Source: Sva-07 sp963741755
Lineage (GTDB): Bacteria > Actinomycetota > Acidimicrobiia > Acidimicrobiales > Ilumatobacteraceae
Direction of reading: 5' to 3'
Assembly: GCA_963741755.1 (NCBI GenBank)
Contig: CAVUJG010000020.1
Location: forward strand, 1-64,000
Length of the DNA stretch: 64,000 bases
Position numbers and translations under genes: made by a program. Shown piece by piece: positions 16,171 to 24,547 of the stretch. The stretch's first letter is position 1, and each line of letters begins with the position of its first letter. The notes under the pieces are model-generated. The model saw only the letters and a program-made list of their open reading frames with translations, had not been told where the DNA came from and ran no database searches.

Positions 16171-16971
16171 ATGCTCCGGCGACGCTCACTGCCCTGGCTG
16201 TTGGGAGCAGCAGCGGCGTTGGTCGCTGTCTTGATCGGTGGACTGATCGTGTTGTCGGCCGCCCGCAGCAGCGACAACGCTGTGTCGGGCCCAACCGGCG
16301 TCGAGGACGGACCCGTGGGCGGCGTCGCCGGGAGCGATCACGCGGACCAGCCACCACCCAACGTCGTCGACGACGAGGTGATCGTCTACCGAATCGAACA
16401 CCGGTCGCAATCGGCGACAATTCGAGCCGCGCTGCTCGAACCCTTGAAACGATTCGGCTTCGAGGTAGACGATCGAGGCGTCGAGTCATCTGGTCTCGCT
16501 CGACCATCGTTCTACGATTGGCCCTCCAAGCTCACCGCGATCCTCGACGAGTTACCTGCCGGGACGCCCGTCGTTGCAACATTCGGTGGAAACGACAGCC
16601 AGATCCTCGTACGTGCCGACGAGACGATCGTCGCGCAGGTCGACGACCAACTGTGGGCACCTGAGGATCGCGAGCGGGTCGATGCTGTGATGAACCAGAT
16701 CACCAGTGCCGGACACCCACTCGTCTGGGTCGGCGTCCCAACACCACCCGACCGCTTCAGCGCGGCGCTCGGAGAGATTCGATCCATCACCATTCAGGCC
16801 GCAGCCGCCAACGATCAGGTCACCTACGTCGATACATGGGAAATCCTCGAGAGACAGAGCATCGAGGACCACGGATCTGCCGAGCTGCAATCCCCCGACG
16901 AGTATCACCTCAGCGACGCGGGAGGCCAGGTCGTCGCTGCCGAGGTAGCCGCAGTGCTCGCTGGCCTGTAA
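16171..16971 (+). CDS. Membrane-anchored SGNH-hydrolase-fold protein lacking the GDS serine
   Basis: ATG 16171 encodes a basic start (MLRRRSLPW), one hydrophobic helix at about residues 7-30, then an exported domain. That domain has the DUF459/SGNH pattern: SGLARPSFYDWPSKL, VVATFGGNDSQ (block III) and DEYHLSDAGG (Asp and His of block V). At the block I position, where GDS provides the nucleophile, it reads VYRIEHRSQS, so it is probably not catalytic. The same frame upstream (PDPLNELAASAPEPAQQ) looks coding and traces to ATG 16030 at the end of the sigma gene, but is interrupted by TGA 16063. The protein may have a longer cytosolic N-terminus and act as a sensor or anti-sigma partner; this is inference. 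Confidence 0.65.
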   Translation: MLRRRSLPWLLGAAAALVAVLIGGLIVLSAARSSDNAVSGPTGVEDGPVGGVAGSDHADQPPPNVVDDEVIVYRIEHRSQSATIRAALLEPLKRFGFEVDDRGVESSGLARPSFYDWPSKLTAILDELPAGTPVVATFGGNDSQILVRADETIVAQVDDQLWAPEDRERVDAVMNQITSAGHPLVWVGVPTPPDRFSAALGEIRSITIQAAAANDQVTYVDTWEILERQSIEDHGSAELQSPDEYHLSDAGGQVVAAEVAAVLAGL

Positions 16972-17296
16972 CCCACAGTTCGCTGCCTACTGCTGACTGT
17001 TCGATCCAAAGGCCAGAGCAACGCCCCTCGGTGAGCACCGACCGCCTCGGGAATAGTGGTCGATCGAGACTCGATCAACCGACCGGAAACGGCACTTCCG
17101 ATCGGTCGATTGGTCGCTGGCACCCAACGATAATCCCAGTCCGAAACGCTCGGCGCCGGCTGAACCGGCGAAGTCTTCGAGGTCCGACGGTCGGTTGGGT
17201 AGCGCATAATCACTGCCGTCAGGCGGGTGCATCAGCGGGCAGGGTGAGATGCAGAAAGGTGGGCGGGACCTCCGTCCGACCTGGGGTGGCGATGCG
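16972..17296. other. Gene-free stretch in the island
   Basis: I find no convincing gene in these 325 bases. It holds one hairpin, CGCCGG-CTGAA-CCGGCG at 17154-17170, with no T-run, which could terminate the plus-strand operon before the convergent vapC. The rest shows no match I recognise. Confidence 0.5.
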
Positions 17297-17677
17297 TCAG
17301 ATGACTTGGACGCTGACGCGAGTGGCGTGAGCGGCAAGCGCCTCGATGTCGGCTCGGTCTCCGGTGAGGACCGTGCCCCCTGGTTCGGCGATCGCGACGA
17401 CGAGTGCATCGACGGCGGAGCCAGTTCGGGCGAGCCTGCGGAGCTCGGCGGCCCGGCGGGCGAGGTCCACGCTGACGGTCGATTCGATGATGCACGTCTT
17501 CAGGAAGCGGTTGGTGTTGGCATCGCGGCCGGCATCGCCGTGCAGCGACTCGACGAGCACCATCGTGGGCGCGAGCGGTGGCCACAACTCCTGCGCCGTC
17601 AATGCGCGGATCAGAGAGACCGACGTCTTCGTGCGCGCGGCGAGGCGCGAGAGTCCTCCGCTGTCGAGAACGAGCAC
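17297..17677 (-). CDS. VapC-type PIN-domain ribonuclease toxin
   Basis: This 126-residue PIN protein starts MLVLDSGGLSRLA, with a conserved aspartate at residue 5. It has a glutamate near residue 43 (PTMVLVESLHG) and the pair SAVDALVVAIA and VLTGDRADIEALA near the end, completing the acidic site. It is predicted to cleave RNA when free of its antitoxin. The start lies three bases after the stop of the ribbon-helix-helix antitoxin gene at 17680, the usual antitoxin-first order. It is one of two toxin-antitoxin pairs on the selC island. Confidence 0.85.
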   Translation of the reverse strand: MLVLDSGGLSRLAARTKTSVSLIRALTAQELWPPLAPTMVLVESLHGDAGRDANTNRFLKTCIIESTVSVDLARRAAELRRLARTGSAVDALVVAIAEPGGTVLTGDRADIEALAAHATRVSVQVI

Positions 17678-17679
17678 GT

Positions 17680-17928
17680 TCAGCTGACTCGGTCGAGCGA
17701 TCGGTCCCGGATGCGTCGTGCGATGGCGTCGGCTTGCGACTGCTGTCGTGTGCTCGGTTCTCCGACCTCGGCCACGAGTTCCTCGAGATATCGCGCCGTC
17801 TCGTCGAGCGCGTCCTGGCGTTCGAGCTCAGCGCGCAAGGCGATCTGGAGCAGTTCCGACGCCGGCAGGCCGCGCTTCTTCAGCTCATCGTGGAGGTCGT
17901 CGGGGAGGTACACCTGGACGCGCGGCAT
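17680..17928 (-). CDS. VapB-type ribbon-helix-helix antitoxin
   Basis: This 82-residue protein begins MPRVQVYLPDDLHDELKKRG, then LPASELLQIALRAELERQ, the ribbon-helix-helix DNA-binding fold of CopG/VapB antitoxins. A charged tail (ETARYLEELVAEVG) would bind the PIN toxin. I start at ATG 17928. In-frame starts at 17940 and 17946 are possible, but they fall in a GCGTATG-GTTAG-GCGTATG direct repeat that looks like the autoregulatory operator. Confidence 0.82.
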   Translation of the reverse strand: MPRVQVYLPDDLHDELKKRGLPASELLQIALRAELERQDALDETARYLEELVAEVGEPSTRQQSQADAIARRIRDRSLDRVS

Positions 17929-18293
17929 ACGCCTAACCATACGCATATCCTGAACGCTAGGCAAGCAGTGGTTCACGCTGGGTCGTGCCCGTGGACGCCG
18001 TCGGCGCTCCAACGTCCCAGCTCGTGCCGTTCCTCTCAGGGTTACTCTCAAGTGACCCATCTCGACGCCGTGCGAGTCCACACGCTGGGGAAACGTGATG
18101 CGATGCGGATTCCCGTCCACCTCCGCCTACACCGTCGAGTCGCGACGACCGAGCCCCGTGCGGACTCCCGGAGCGCGAGCGGTCCCGTTCGTCAGTCGGA
18201 CGTGATCCAGCCGGTCAGCCCAGCCTCGGTGTGTGCGGAACTAGGGAACCGATTCAGCGCGAAGGTGAATGTGGCAGGCCTCGTCTGAGGTTG
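17929..18293. other. Intergenic stretch holding the island's right end
   Basis: No gene is recognised here. From left to right it contains the putative vapB operator with GCGTATG repeats (17929-17950), the attR copy at 18108-18127, and about 165 bases of host sequence before the end of the convergent-side malic enzyme gene. Confidence 0.55.
18108..18127 (+). repeat. attR core (duplicate of the selC 3' end)
   Basis: GATTCCCGTCCACCTCCGCC is identical to 13902-13921 and in the same orientation. The flanking bases differ on both sides, so the duplication is limited to this core. Confidence 0.8.
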
Positions 18294-19976
18294 CTACTGC
18301 AGCACGTCGAGGTCTCGATACACGGGAGACCAGCTGATCTCGTCGAGACGTGCCGAGATCTCGTCATCGGTGGTGTCGCTGTCCATCGAGCGTGCGAGGC
18401 CCTGGTCGACGGCGGTTCTCGCCACGGCGAACGCGACGTGGCGGGCCACATGACGGCTCTCGGTGATCGGCGGGAGGATGCCTCCGTCGCGGTTCTCGGC
18501 GGCGAGGCTTCCGATCGCGGTTGCCGCGGCGGTCAGCATCTCGTCGGAGACCGCTCGCGCCTTGACCGCGACGACACCGAGGCCGACCCCAGGGAACACG
18601 TGGACGTTGTTGACTTGGGCGATCGTCACCGAGCGGCCGCCGACCTCGACCGGGCCGAACGGGCTTCCCGTGCCGATCAGCGCAGCGCCGTCGGTCCAGG
18701 CGAGGACGTCGGCTGGGATCGCCTCGGCGCGCGGCGTCGGGTTCGACAGCGGGAGCACGATCGGCCGTTCGACCTGTGCGGCCTGGGCCCTGATGATCGC
18801 CTCGGTGAAGATTCCGGGTTGCCCGGTGACGCCGACGAGCGCGTGCGGTCCGACCCGACTGACCACGTCGAGCAGTTCGATGACACCGTCACCGTCGTCG
18901 TCCCAGTCGGCGATCTCCTCCCACGGCCGGGCGAACGGCTGCTGGAACGACGCCAAGCCCTCCATCCGATCGTGGAGTAGGCCGTCACGGTCGACCAGCC
19001 AGCATCGGCGTACCGCGTCGGGCTCCGGGACACCGGCGGCCACCATCGCTCGCACCGCCTGGCTGGCGATCCCGGTGCCGGCGGAGCCTGCGCCGACCAC
19101 CACGAGGCGCAGGTCGCCGACCGCGGTGCCCGCGGTGCCGAGACCGGCGACGATCGCCGCGACGCTCACGGCCGCGGTGCCCTGGATGTCGTCGTTGAAC
19201 GAGCAGATGCGATCGCGATGGCGCGCCAGGAGCCGATTCGCGTGCAGTTGGGCGAAGTCCTCCCACTGGAGCATCACGCCGGGAAACCGAGTGCGGAGTG
19301 CGTCGACGAACGCGTCGATCAGCTCGTCGTACTCGGCGCCGCGAACACGTTGGTGGCGCCAGCCGAGGTAGAGCGGATCTGACAGCAGCACATCGTTGTC
19401 GGTTCCCACGTCGAGCATCACCGGCAGGGTTCGAGCCGGATCGAGGCCGCCGCCGGCGGTGTACAACGCCAGCTTGCCGACCGGGATCCCCATCCCACCG
19501 ATGCCGAGGTCACCGAGGCCGAGCACCCGTTCCCCGTCGGTCACCACGACGACGTCGACCTCGAGGTCACCGACCGCGTTGTCGAGCAGCTCCTCCACTC
19601 GATCGCGCTGAGGCCACGACAGGAACAGACCGCGCTCGCGTCGATAGATCCGCGACCACTGCTGGCACGCCAGGCCGACGGTTGGGGTGTACACGATCGG
19701 CAGCAGCTCCGCGAGGTGCCGTTCGAGAAACGCATAGAACAGCACGGAGTTGCGGTCCTGCAGCGCCCGGAGGAACACGTGCCGACCCAGATCGGTGACC
19801 TTCGACGCGTACTCCACCTCGACGCGCTGCAACTGCGTGTCGAGGTCTTCGACCACGGGCGGAAGCAACCCGTCGAGACCGAGTTGGCGGCGTTCCTCTG
19901 CCGAGAACGCGGTGCCCTTGTTCACATATCGATCCGCCAGGAGCGCTCGGCCGCGTGCTCGTCCAGGAGATTCCAT
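18294..19976 (-). CDS. NAD-dependent malic enzyme
   Basis: This 560-residue protein oxidatively decarboxylates malate to pyruvate in the cytosol. It has the N-terminal malic domain with YTPTVGLACQQW and GIPVGKLALYTAGGG, the metal-site segment LQWEDFAQLHANRLL, FNDDIQGTAAVSVAA, and an NAD-binding VVVGAGSAGTGIA. Length and motifs match the large SfcA/MaeA class rather than the short bacterial form. The gene ends in TAG. It is divergent from the ROK kinase gene, with about 150 bases between them for both promoters. Confidence 0.95.
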   Translation of the reverse strand: MESPGRARGRALLADRYVNKGTAFSAEERRQLGLDGLLPPVVEDLDTQLQRVEVEYASKVTDLGRHVFLRALQDRNSVLFYAFLERHLAELLPIVYTPTVGLACQQWSRIYRRERGLFLSWPQRDRVEELLDNAVGDLEVDVVVVTDGERVLGLGDLGIGGMGIPVGKLALYTAGGGLDPARTLPVMLDVGTDNDVLLSDPLYLGWRHQRVRGAEYDELIDAFVDALRTRFPGVMLQWEDFAQLHANRLLARHRDRICSFNDDIQGTAAVSVAAIVAGLGTAGTAVGDLRLVVVGAGSAGTGIASQAVRAMVAAGVPEPDAVRRCWLVDRDGLLHDRMEGLASFQQPFARPWEEIADWDDDGDGVIELLDVVSRVGPHALVGVTGQPGIFTEAIIRAQAAQVERPIVLPLSNPTPRAEAIPADVLAWTDGAALIGTGSPFGPVEVGGRSVTIAQVNNVHVFPGVGLGVVAVKARAVSDEMLTAAATAIGSLAAENRDGGILPPITESRHVARHVAFAVARTAVDQGLARSMDSDTTDDEISARLDEISWSPVYRDLDVLQ

Positions 19977-20130
19977 CGCTGTTCAACCTACGGTGTCGAC
20001 CAACCGGCGGTGTCGACCGTCGAGCGAAGGGCGTCGAGTTCGGGCTCGCGTCGTAGGATCGCGGTCTCGTGATCACAGCGACCTCTCCATCAGCTCCCCG
20101 GTCGATCCGCCCCATCACACGGGTGCTCGC

Positions 20131-21153
20131 GTGAACGCCGCCGGCTCGTATCTCGTTGGGCTCGACAACGGTGGCACGGCGAACAAATTCACCGTCATGA
20201 ATCGCGATGGCCACTTCCTGATCGACCGTCTGGTCGAGTTGCCGAGTCGCGTCACCGAAGGGCCGTCCGCCGCGATCGGCGCCCTCCACGAGGCATTCGA
20301 AGCGGCGATCGCGTTGGCCGACATCGATCGACGTGAGGTGTTCGGGGTCGGTTTCGACACACCGGGTCCTGCGACGGCCGACGGGGTGATCTCGTCGCGC
20401 GGCGGCACCAACTTCGCGCACGACGGCTGGAAAGGCTTCGACTTCCGGACAGCGCTCGAGGACGAGCTGGGCCTGCCGGTCGTCTACAGCAACGATGCCA
20501 ATGCGGCGGCCCTGTATGCCCACCACGAGCACTTCGGGGCAGTTGGCGGAGAGCGATCGTCGGTCTCCGCGATCGTGGGGACCGGCCTCGGCGGCGGCGT
20601 GATCGAGAGCGGGCGGATCGTGAAGGGCGCGGCCGGGATGGCCGGCGAACTCGGACACGTCCACATCCCTCTGGACGGCCTGCTCGAGGAGGGGCAACCG
20701 ACGCCGAGGTGCAATTGCGGTTTCGTCGGTGATGCCGAGAGCATTGCGTCGCTCACCGGTATCCGGAACAACCTCCTGCCCTACTGGTTGACGCGCTACC
20801 CCGACCACGAGCTCGCGAGCCTCGAGCCGCTCGATGCCGCCAAGCAGGTGCGTGGCTTCGGTGAGCGAGGCGACGAGATGGCGCTCCAGGTCTTCGAGCA
20901 ACAAGCGATGGCGCTCGGCCGACTGTTCACCATCGCCGCCAACTTCACCGACCCCGACCTGTACCTGCTCGGCGGCGGCGTCGTCGAGGCCGAACCATCG
21001 TTCCGCGATTGGTTCCTCCGACGGGTCGAAGAACACACGTTGTTGCGCGACGAGCAGCGCAAGGTTGCTTCGTTCGCACTCGTGACCGACCTCGACATGG
21101 CCGGCGCCCGCGGATCGGCAATCGCGGCGCTGGCCGTGCTCGGCCACCGCTGA
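20131..21153 (+). CDS. ROK-family sugar kinase
   Basis: This 340-residue protein shows an N-terminal phosphate loop (YLVGLDNGGTANKF), the catalytic region FGVGFDTPGPA, NDANAAALYA and GTGLGGGVIESGR. The ROK zinc site is partly altered: usually C-x-C-G-x-x-G-C, here CNCGFVGD, so the third cysteine is missing. The enzyme probably phosphorylates a hexose or an amino sugar, but the substrate cannot be told. GTG 20131 is chosen because homologous sequence begins within a few residues. The gene is divergent from malic enzyme and followed 120 bases later by the TauD-like gene. Confidence 0.88.
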   Translation: MNAAGSYLVGLDNGGTANKFTVMNRDGHFLIDRLVELPSRVTEGPSAAIGALHEAFEAAIALADIDRREVFGVGFDTPGPATADGVISSRGGTNFAHDGWKGFDFRTALEDELGLPVVYSNDANAAALYAHHEHFGAVGGERSSVSAIVGTGLGGGVIESGRIVKGAAGMAGELGHVHIPLDGLLEEGQPTPRCNCGFVGDAESIASLTGIRNNLLPYWLTRYPDHELASLEPLDAAKQVRGFGERGDEMALQVFEQQAMALGRLFTIAANFTDPDLYLLGGGVVEAEPSFRDWFLRRVEEHTLLRDEQRKVASFALVTDLDMAGARGSAIAALAVLGHR

Positions 21154-21274
21154 CCCGCGATCGGGTGAGGGGCAGGGCGCCCCGAGGGGAGTCCAACTCG
21201 GGTGCCGTGACATGATCGGACGGGGTGCCGACCATGCCGGCCCATCATCGATCCACGGCGAGCGAGGAGTGATC

Positions 21275-22153
21275 ATGACCGTTGCCGAAACCGGACGTCC
21301 TGCGGGAACCGCCAGCTACGAGAGCTTCGAGGTGTCGTCGTTGACACCTCATCTGGGAGCGGAGGTGGACCGACTCGATCTCTCGCAGCCGCTCGACGAA
21401 CGTCAGCTCCGCGACCTGCGCCAGGCGTTCGCCGACTGGGGCGTGCTCGTCTTCCGGAATCAACATCTCGACCGGGAAGCGCACAAGGCGTTCGGCCGGT
21501 ACTTCGGCGAACTCCACGTTCACCCGATGAATCACGCACGTGAGACCGACCCGGAGGTGCTGATCGTCAAGACCACGAAGGATTCGCCGTACACGGCGGG
21601 CGATGCGTGGCACACCGACGTCACCTGCGATGCCATCCCACCGCTCGCGTCGGCGCTCTACATCACCGAGACGCCCGAGGTCGGTGGCGGCGACACGCTC
21701 TACGCCGACATGTACCTCGCGTACGAACTGCTGTCACCCGCGATGCAGTCGTTCCTCGAGGGGCTCACCGCGGTTCACGACGGAGGGATGCCGTACGTCG
21801 GCAGCTACGGATCGACGCCACCCGAGGGTGGCTATCCGCGCAGTGAACATCCTGTCGTCGCCGTCCACCCCGTCACCGGCCGCAAGGTGCTCTACGTGAA
21901 CAGCGGTTTCACGTCGCACATCACGGGTCTGCGGCGGTGGGAGAGCCGGGCGCTGCTCGACATGCTGTTCGAACACATCGCCACGACACCGCGGCTGCAC
22001 TGCCGCGTGAGGTGGGAGCCGGACACGTTGACCCTGTGGGACAACCGGTGCACGCAACACCACGCCGTGTGGGACTATCACCCACACAGCCGCTACGGCG
22101 AGCGTGTCTCGGTCATCGGACCGGATCGACCGGCGGGCGTACAGCACAGCTGA
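21275..22153 (+). CDS. TauD/TfdA-family Fe(II)/2-oxoglutarate dioxygenase
   Basis: This 292-residue protein carries the iron-binding triad: H113 and D115 in AWHTDVT, and H262 in DNRCTQHHAVWDY. Near the C-terminus SRYGERV supplies the 2-oxoglutarate-binding arginine. N-terminal PHLGAEVDRLDLSQPL is typical of TauD. The family includes taurine, sulfonate and alkyl-sulfate dioxygenases; the true substrate is unknown. ATG 21275 follows GAGGAG. The next gene, a thiamine-diphosphate enzyme, starts 170 bases downstream on the same strand, so the two may share a degradative pathway. Confidence 0.9.
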   Translation: MTVAETGRPAGTASYESFEVSSLTPHLGAEVDRLDLSQPLDERQLRDLRQAFADWGVLVFRNQHLDREAHKAFGRYFGELHVHPMNHARETDPEVLIVKTTKDSPYTAGDAWHTDVTCDAIPPLASALYITETPEVGGGDTLYADMYLAYELLSPAMQSFLEGLTAVHDGGMPYVGSYGSTPPEGGYPRSEHPVVAVHPVTGRKVLYVNSGFTSHITGLRRWESRALLDMLFEHIATTPRLHCRVRWEPDTLTLWDNRCTQHHAVWDYHPHSRYGERVSVIGPDRPAGVQHS

Positions 22154-22323
22154 TCCGGGCGGCGCTGACGATCGGTGCACGGTCCGACATCGTGTTGCCG
22201 CTGGCGGTCAGACCGCTCGATGCCGGGTAGCGGCGCCGAGGATGGTGCCGGCGGATCCCCACAGAGTCCCCGGTCGCATCCCCGAGTCGTCGCGCGACAA
22301 GACTGACGCACCGAGGAGGAGAC

Positions 22324-23862
22324 ATGAACGGTGCCGAGAGTCTGTTGCGCACGCTGGTGAACGCCGGTGTCGAGGTGTGTTTCGCGAACCCGGGGACGTC
22401 GGAGATGCACTTCGTCTCCGCGGTCGACAGGGTCGAGGGGATGCGACCGGTGCTCGGGCTGTTCGAGGGGGTGGTGACGGGCATGGCCGACGGCTATGGC
22501 CGCATGGCCGAGCGGCCGGCGGCGACCCTGTTGCATCTGGGCCCTGGACTCGCGAACGGGTTGGCCAACCTCCACAACGCGCGGAGGGCAGCGACGCCGA
22601 TCGTGAACATCGTCGGCGACCACGCCACGTACCACGCCCAGTACGACGCACCGCTCGCCTCCGACATCGTCGGCTTCGCTCGCCCGGTGTCGGGTTGGGT
22701 CCACTCGTCGAAGAGCGCTGGCTCGGTCGCGGCGGATGGTGCCCGGGCCGTTCGGGCCGCTCGTTCGGCCCCCGGCCAGATCGCGTCGCTGATCGTTCCC
22801 GCGGACGTCGCATGGCTCGATGCGGGCCCGCCGGCGGATCCGCTGGCGGTCGCTGCGCCGTCGCCGGTGTCGTCGGCCGCGGTCGGTGCGGCGGTCCAGG
22901 CGCTGCGCAACGGAAAGCGCACCGCGCTGTTGCTGCGCGGCGCGTCCCTGCGTGGCGACGGTCTCGCCGCTGCCGGTCGAGTCGCCGCCGCCACCGGTGT
23001 TCGGTTGTTCTGCGACACGTTCGCCCCGCGCCTCGAGCGCGGCGCAGGCCGAGTGGTCGTCGAGCGCCTGCCCTACTTCGCCGAGCAGTTGGTCGAGACG
23101 CTGGCGCCGATCGAGCAGCTGATCCTGGTCGGATCGACACCACCGGTCGCCTTCTTCGCCTACCCCGGCAAGCCGAGCTGGTGCTCACCGGAGGGCGCTG
23201 AGATCCTGCATCTCGCTCAGCCCCACGAGGACGGCGTTGGCGCATTGGCCGAGGTCGCGGAAGTTCTCGGCGCGGTGGCTGCCGGCGCGGTCGCGCCTCT
23301 TCAGGTGCCCGATCAGCCGACCGGATCGTTCGATCAGTTCACGATCGGGCAGGTGATTGCACGCCTGCTTCCCGAGGGAGCGATCGTGTCCGACGAGTCG
23401 GCCACCTCTGGCCTGGGGCCGGCGCTGGCGTTGGCGACCGCGGCACCGCACGACGTGCTCTCGCTCACCGGCGGCGCGATCGGCCAGGGGCTGCCGCTGG
23501 CCGCGGGTGCAGCCGTGGCGTGCCCGGATCGCAAAGTGGTGTGTCTGCACGGCGACGGCGGTGCGATGTACACGGTGCAGGCGCTGTGGACGATGGCGCG
23601 TGAGCAGCTCGACGTGACCACGGTGATCTTCGCCAACCGCTCCTACGGCATTCTCAACATCGAGCTGCAGCGCGTCGGCGCCGACAGCGGCCCGCAGGCG
23701 CTGTCGATGCTCGACATCGGCAACCCCGACCTCGACTGGGTGTCGCTCGCGACCGGTATGGGTGTCGAGGCGGTGCGGGTCGACGAGATCGGCGCGTTCA
23801 GCGATGCGTTCGCGTCGGCGATGTTGCAGTCCGGCCCACGTCTCATCGAAGCGGTGCTGTAG
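22324..23862 (+). CDS. Thiamine-diphosphate-dependent enzyme, acetolactate synthase-like
   Basis: This 512-residue protein has the three-domain layout of the POX/ALS family. The pyrimidine domain contains VCFANPGTSEMHF and the cofactor-activating glutamate in LGLFEGVVTGMADGYGR. A central domain follows, and the diphosphate domain carries GDGGAMYTVQALW with NRSYGIL completing the GDG-N metal site. The sequence is shorter than catabolic or anabolic acetolactate synthases and is closer to the unassigned ilvB-like or benzoylformate decarboxylase-like group. The substrate is unknown. AGGAGG precedes ATG 22324. It follows the TauD-like gene on the same strand. Confidence 0.88.
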   Translation: MNGAESLLRTLVNAGVEVCFANPGTSEMHFVSAVDRVEGMRPVLGLFEGVVTGMADGYGRMAERPAATLLHLGPGLANGLANLHNARRAATPIVNIVGDHATYHAQYDAPLASDIVGFARPVSGWVHSSKSAGSVAADGARAVRAARSAPGQIASLIVPADVAWLDAGPPADPLAVAAPSPVSSAAVGAAVQALRNGKRTALLLRGASLRGDGLAAAGRVAAATGVRLFCDTFAPRLERGAGRVVVERLPYFAEQLVETLAPIEQLILVGSTPPVAFFAYPGKPSWCSPEGAEILHLAQPHEDGVGALAEVAEVLGAVAAGAVAPLQVPDQPTGSFDQFTIGQVIARLLPEGAIVSDESATSGLGPALALATAAPHDVLSLTGGAIGQGLPLAAGAAVACPDRKVVCLHGDGGAMYTVQALWTMAREQLDVTTVIFANRSYGILNIELQRVGADSGPQALSMLDIGNPDLDWVSLATGMGVEAVRVDEIGAFSDAFASAMLQSGPRLIEAVL

Positions 23863-23893
23863 CTCGGCCGCGACGCGACTGCGCAGGCTCGGA

Positions 23894-24547
23894 TCAGCGG
23901 GTCATGCGGCCGGTCTCGTGCGCCCAGATGGCGATCTCGACCCGGTTCCTCGCGCCGAGCTTGCCCATCAGGCTGGCGATGTGTGTCTTCACGGTGCTGA
24001 GGCTGATGTGCAGGTCGGTGGCGATCTCGGCGTTGGTGCGCCCACGAGCGATGGTGAGGAGCACCTCCTCCTCGCGTTCGGTCAATGCGTCGATCGGTTC
24101 GGCAGGCCGCCCGCCTGCACCCGTCGCCGAGAACGTCTCCAGCAACCGCACGGTCACGCTCGGGGCGATCAACGCGTCACCGTTCGCCGCCGCCTCGATC
24201 GCCTGAACGAGCAACTCGGGGCCGGCGTCCTTCAGGAGGAAACCGCGGGCGCCCGCCTTCAGTGCGCCGTGTACGTACTCGTCGAGGTCGAACGTGGTGA
24301 TCACGACGACGGCGAGCGGGTCGTCGACGCCGGGGCCGGCGAGCAGCCGCGTCGCCTCGATGCCATCGAGTTCGGGCATGCGGATGTCGACGAGGCAGAC
24401 GTCGGGGCGGAGGTGACGGGCCCGCTCGACGGCGTCGCGTCCATTGGAGACCTGGGCGACGACCTCGATGCCCGGCTGCGCATCGAGGATCATCGACAAC
24501 CCGGTCCGCACGAGATCTTGGTCGTCGGCGACGAGCACCCGGATCAT
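23894..24547 (-). CDS. NarL/FixJ-family response regulator
   Basis: The 217-residue protein has a receiver domain (VLVADDQDLVRTG, phospho-acceptor aspartate in CLVDIRMPELDG, lysine in FLLKDAG) and a LuxR-type helix-turn-helix (LTEREEEVLLTIARGRTNAEIATDLHIS). The ATG at 24547 overlaps the kinase stop (ATGA), so the two are co-translated. It probably regulates the divergently placed MMPL exporter gene. Confidence 0.93.
   Translation of the reverse strand: MIRVLVADDQDLVRTGLSMILDAQPGIEVVAQVSNGRDAVERARHLRPDVCLVDIRMPELDGIEATRLLAGPGVDDPLAVVVITTFDLDEYVHGALKAGARGFLLKDAGPELLVQAIEAAANGDALIAPSVTVRLLETFSATGAGGRPAEPIDALTEREEEVLLTIARGRTNAEIATDLHISLSTVKTHIASLMGKLGARNRVEIAIWAHETGRMTR

Larger units (their letters stand above)
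13902..18127. mobile_element. Genomic island integrated at the 3' end of selC
   Basis: The last 20 bases of the tRNA before its final A are repeated exactly at 18108-18127. This is the classic outcome of site-specific recombination into a tRNA gene: attL reconstitutes the tRNA, and attR carries the displaced 3' end. The 4.2 kb between holds a fragment of a MobF relaxase, a Phd/VapC-like pair, an ECF sigma factor with a membrane SGNH-fold protein, and a VapBC pair. No integrase or excisionase is recognisable, so the island is probably a decayed remnant that can no longer excise alone. Host-like genes resume at 18294. Confidence 0.75.
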
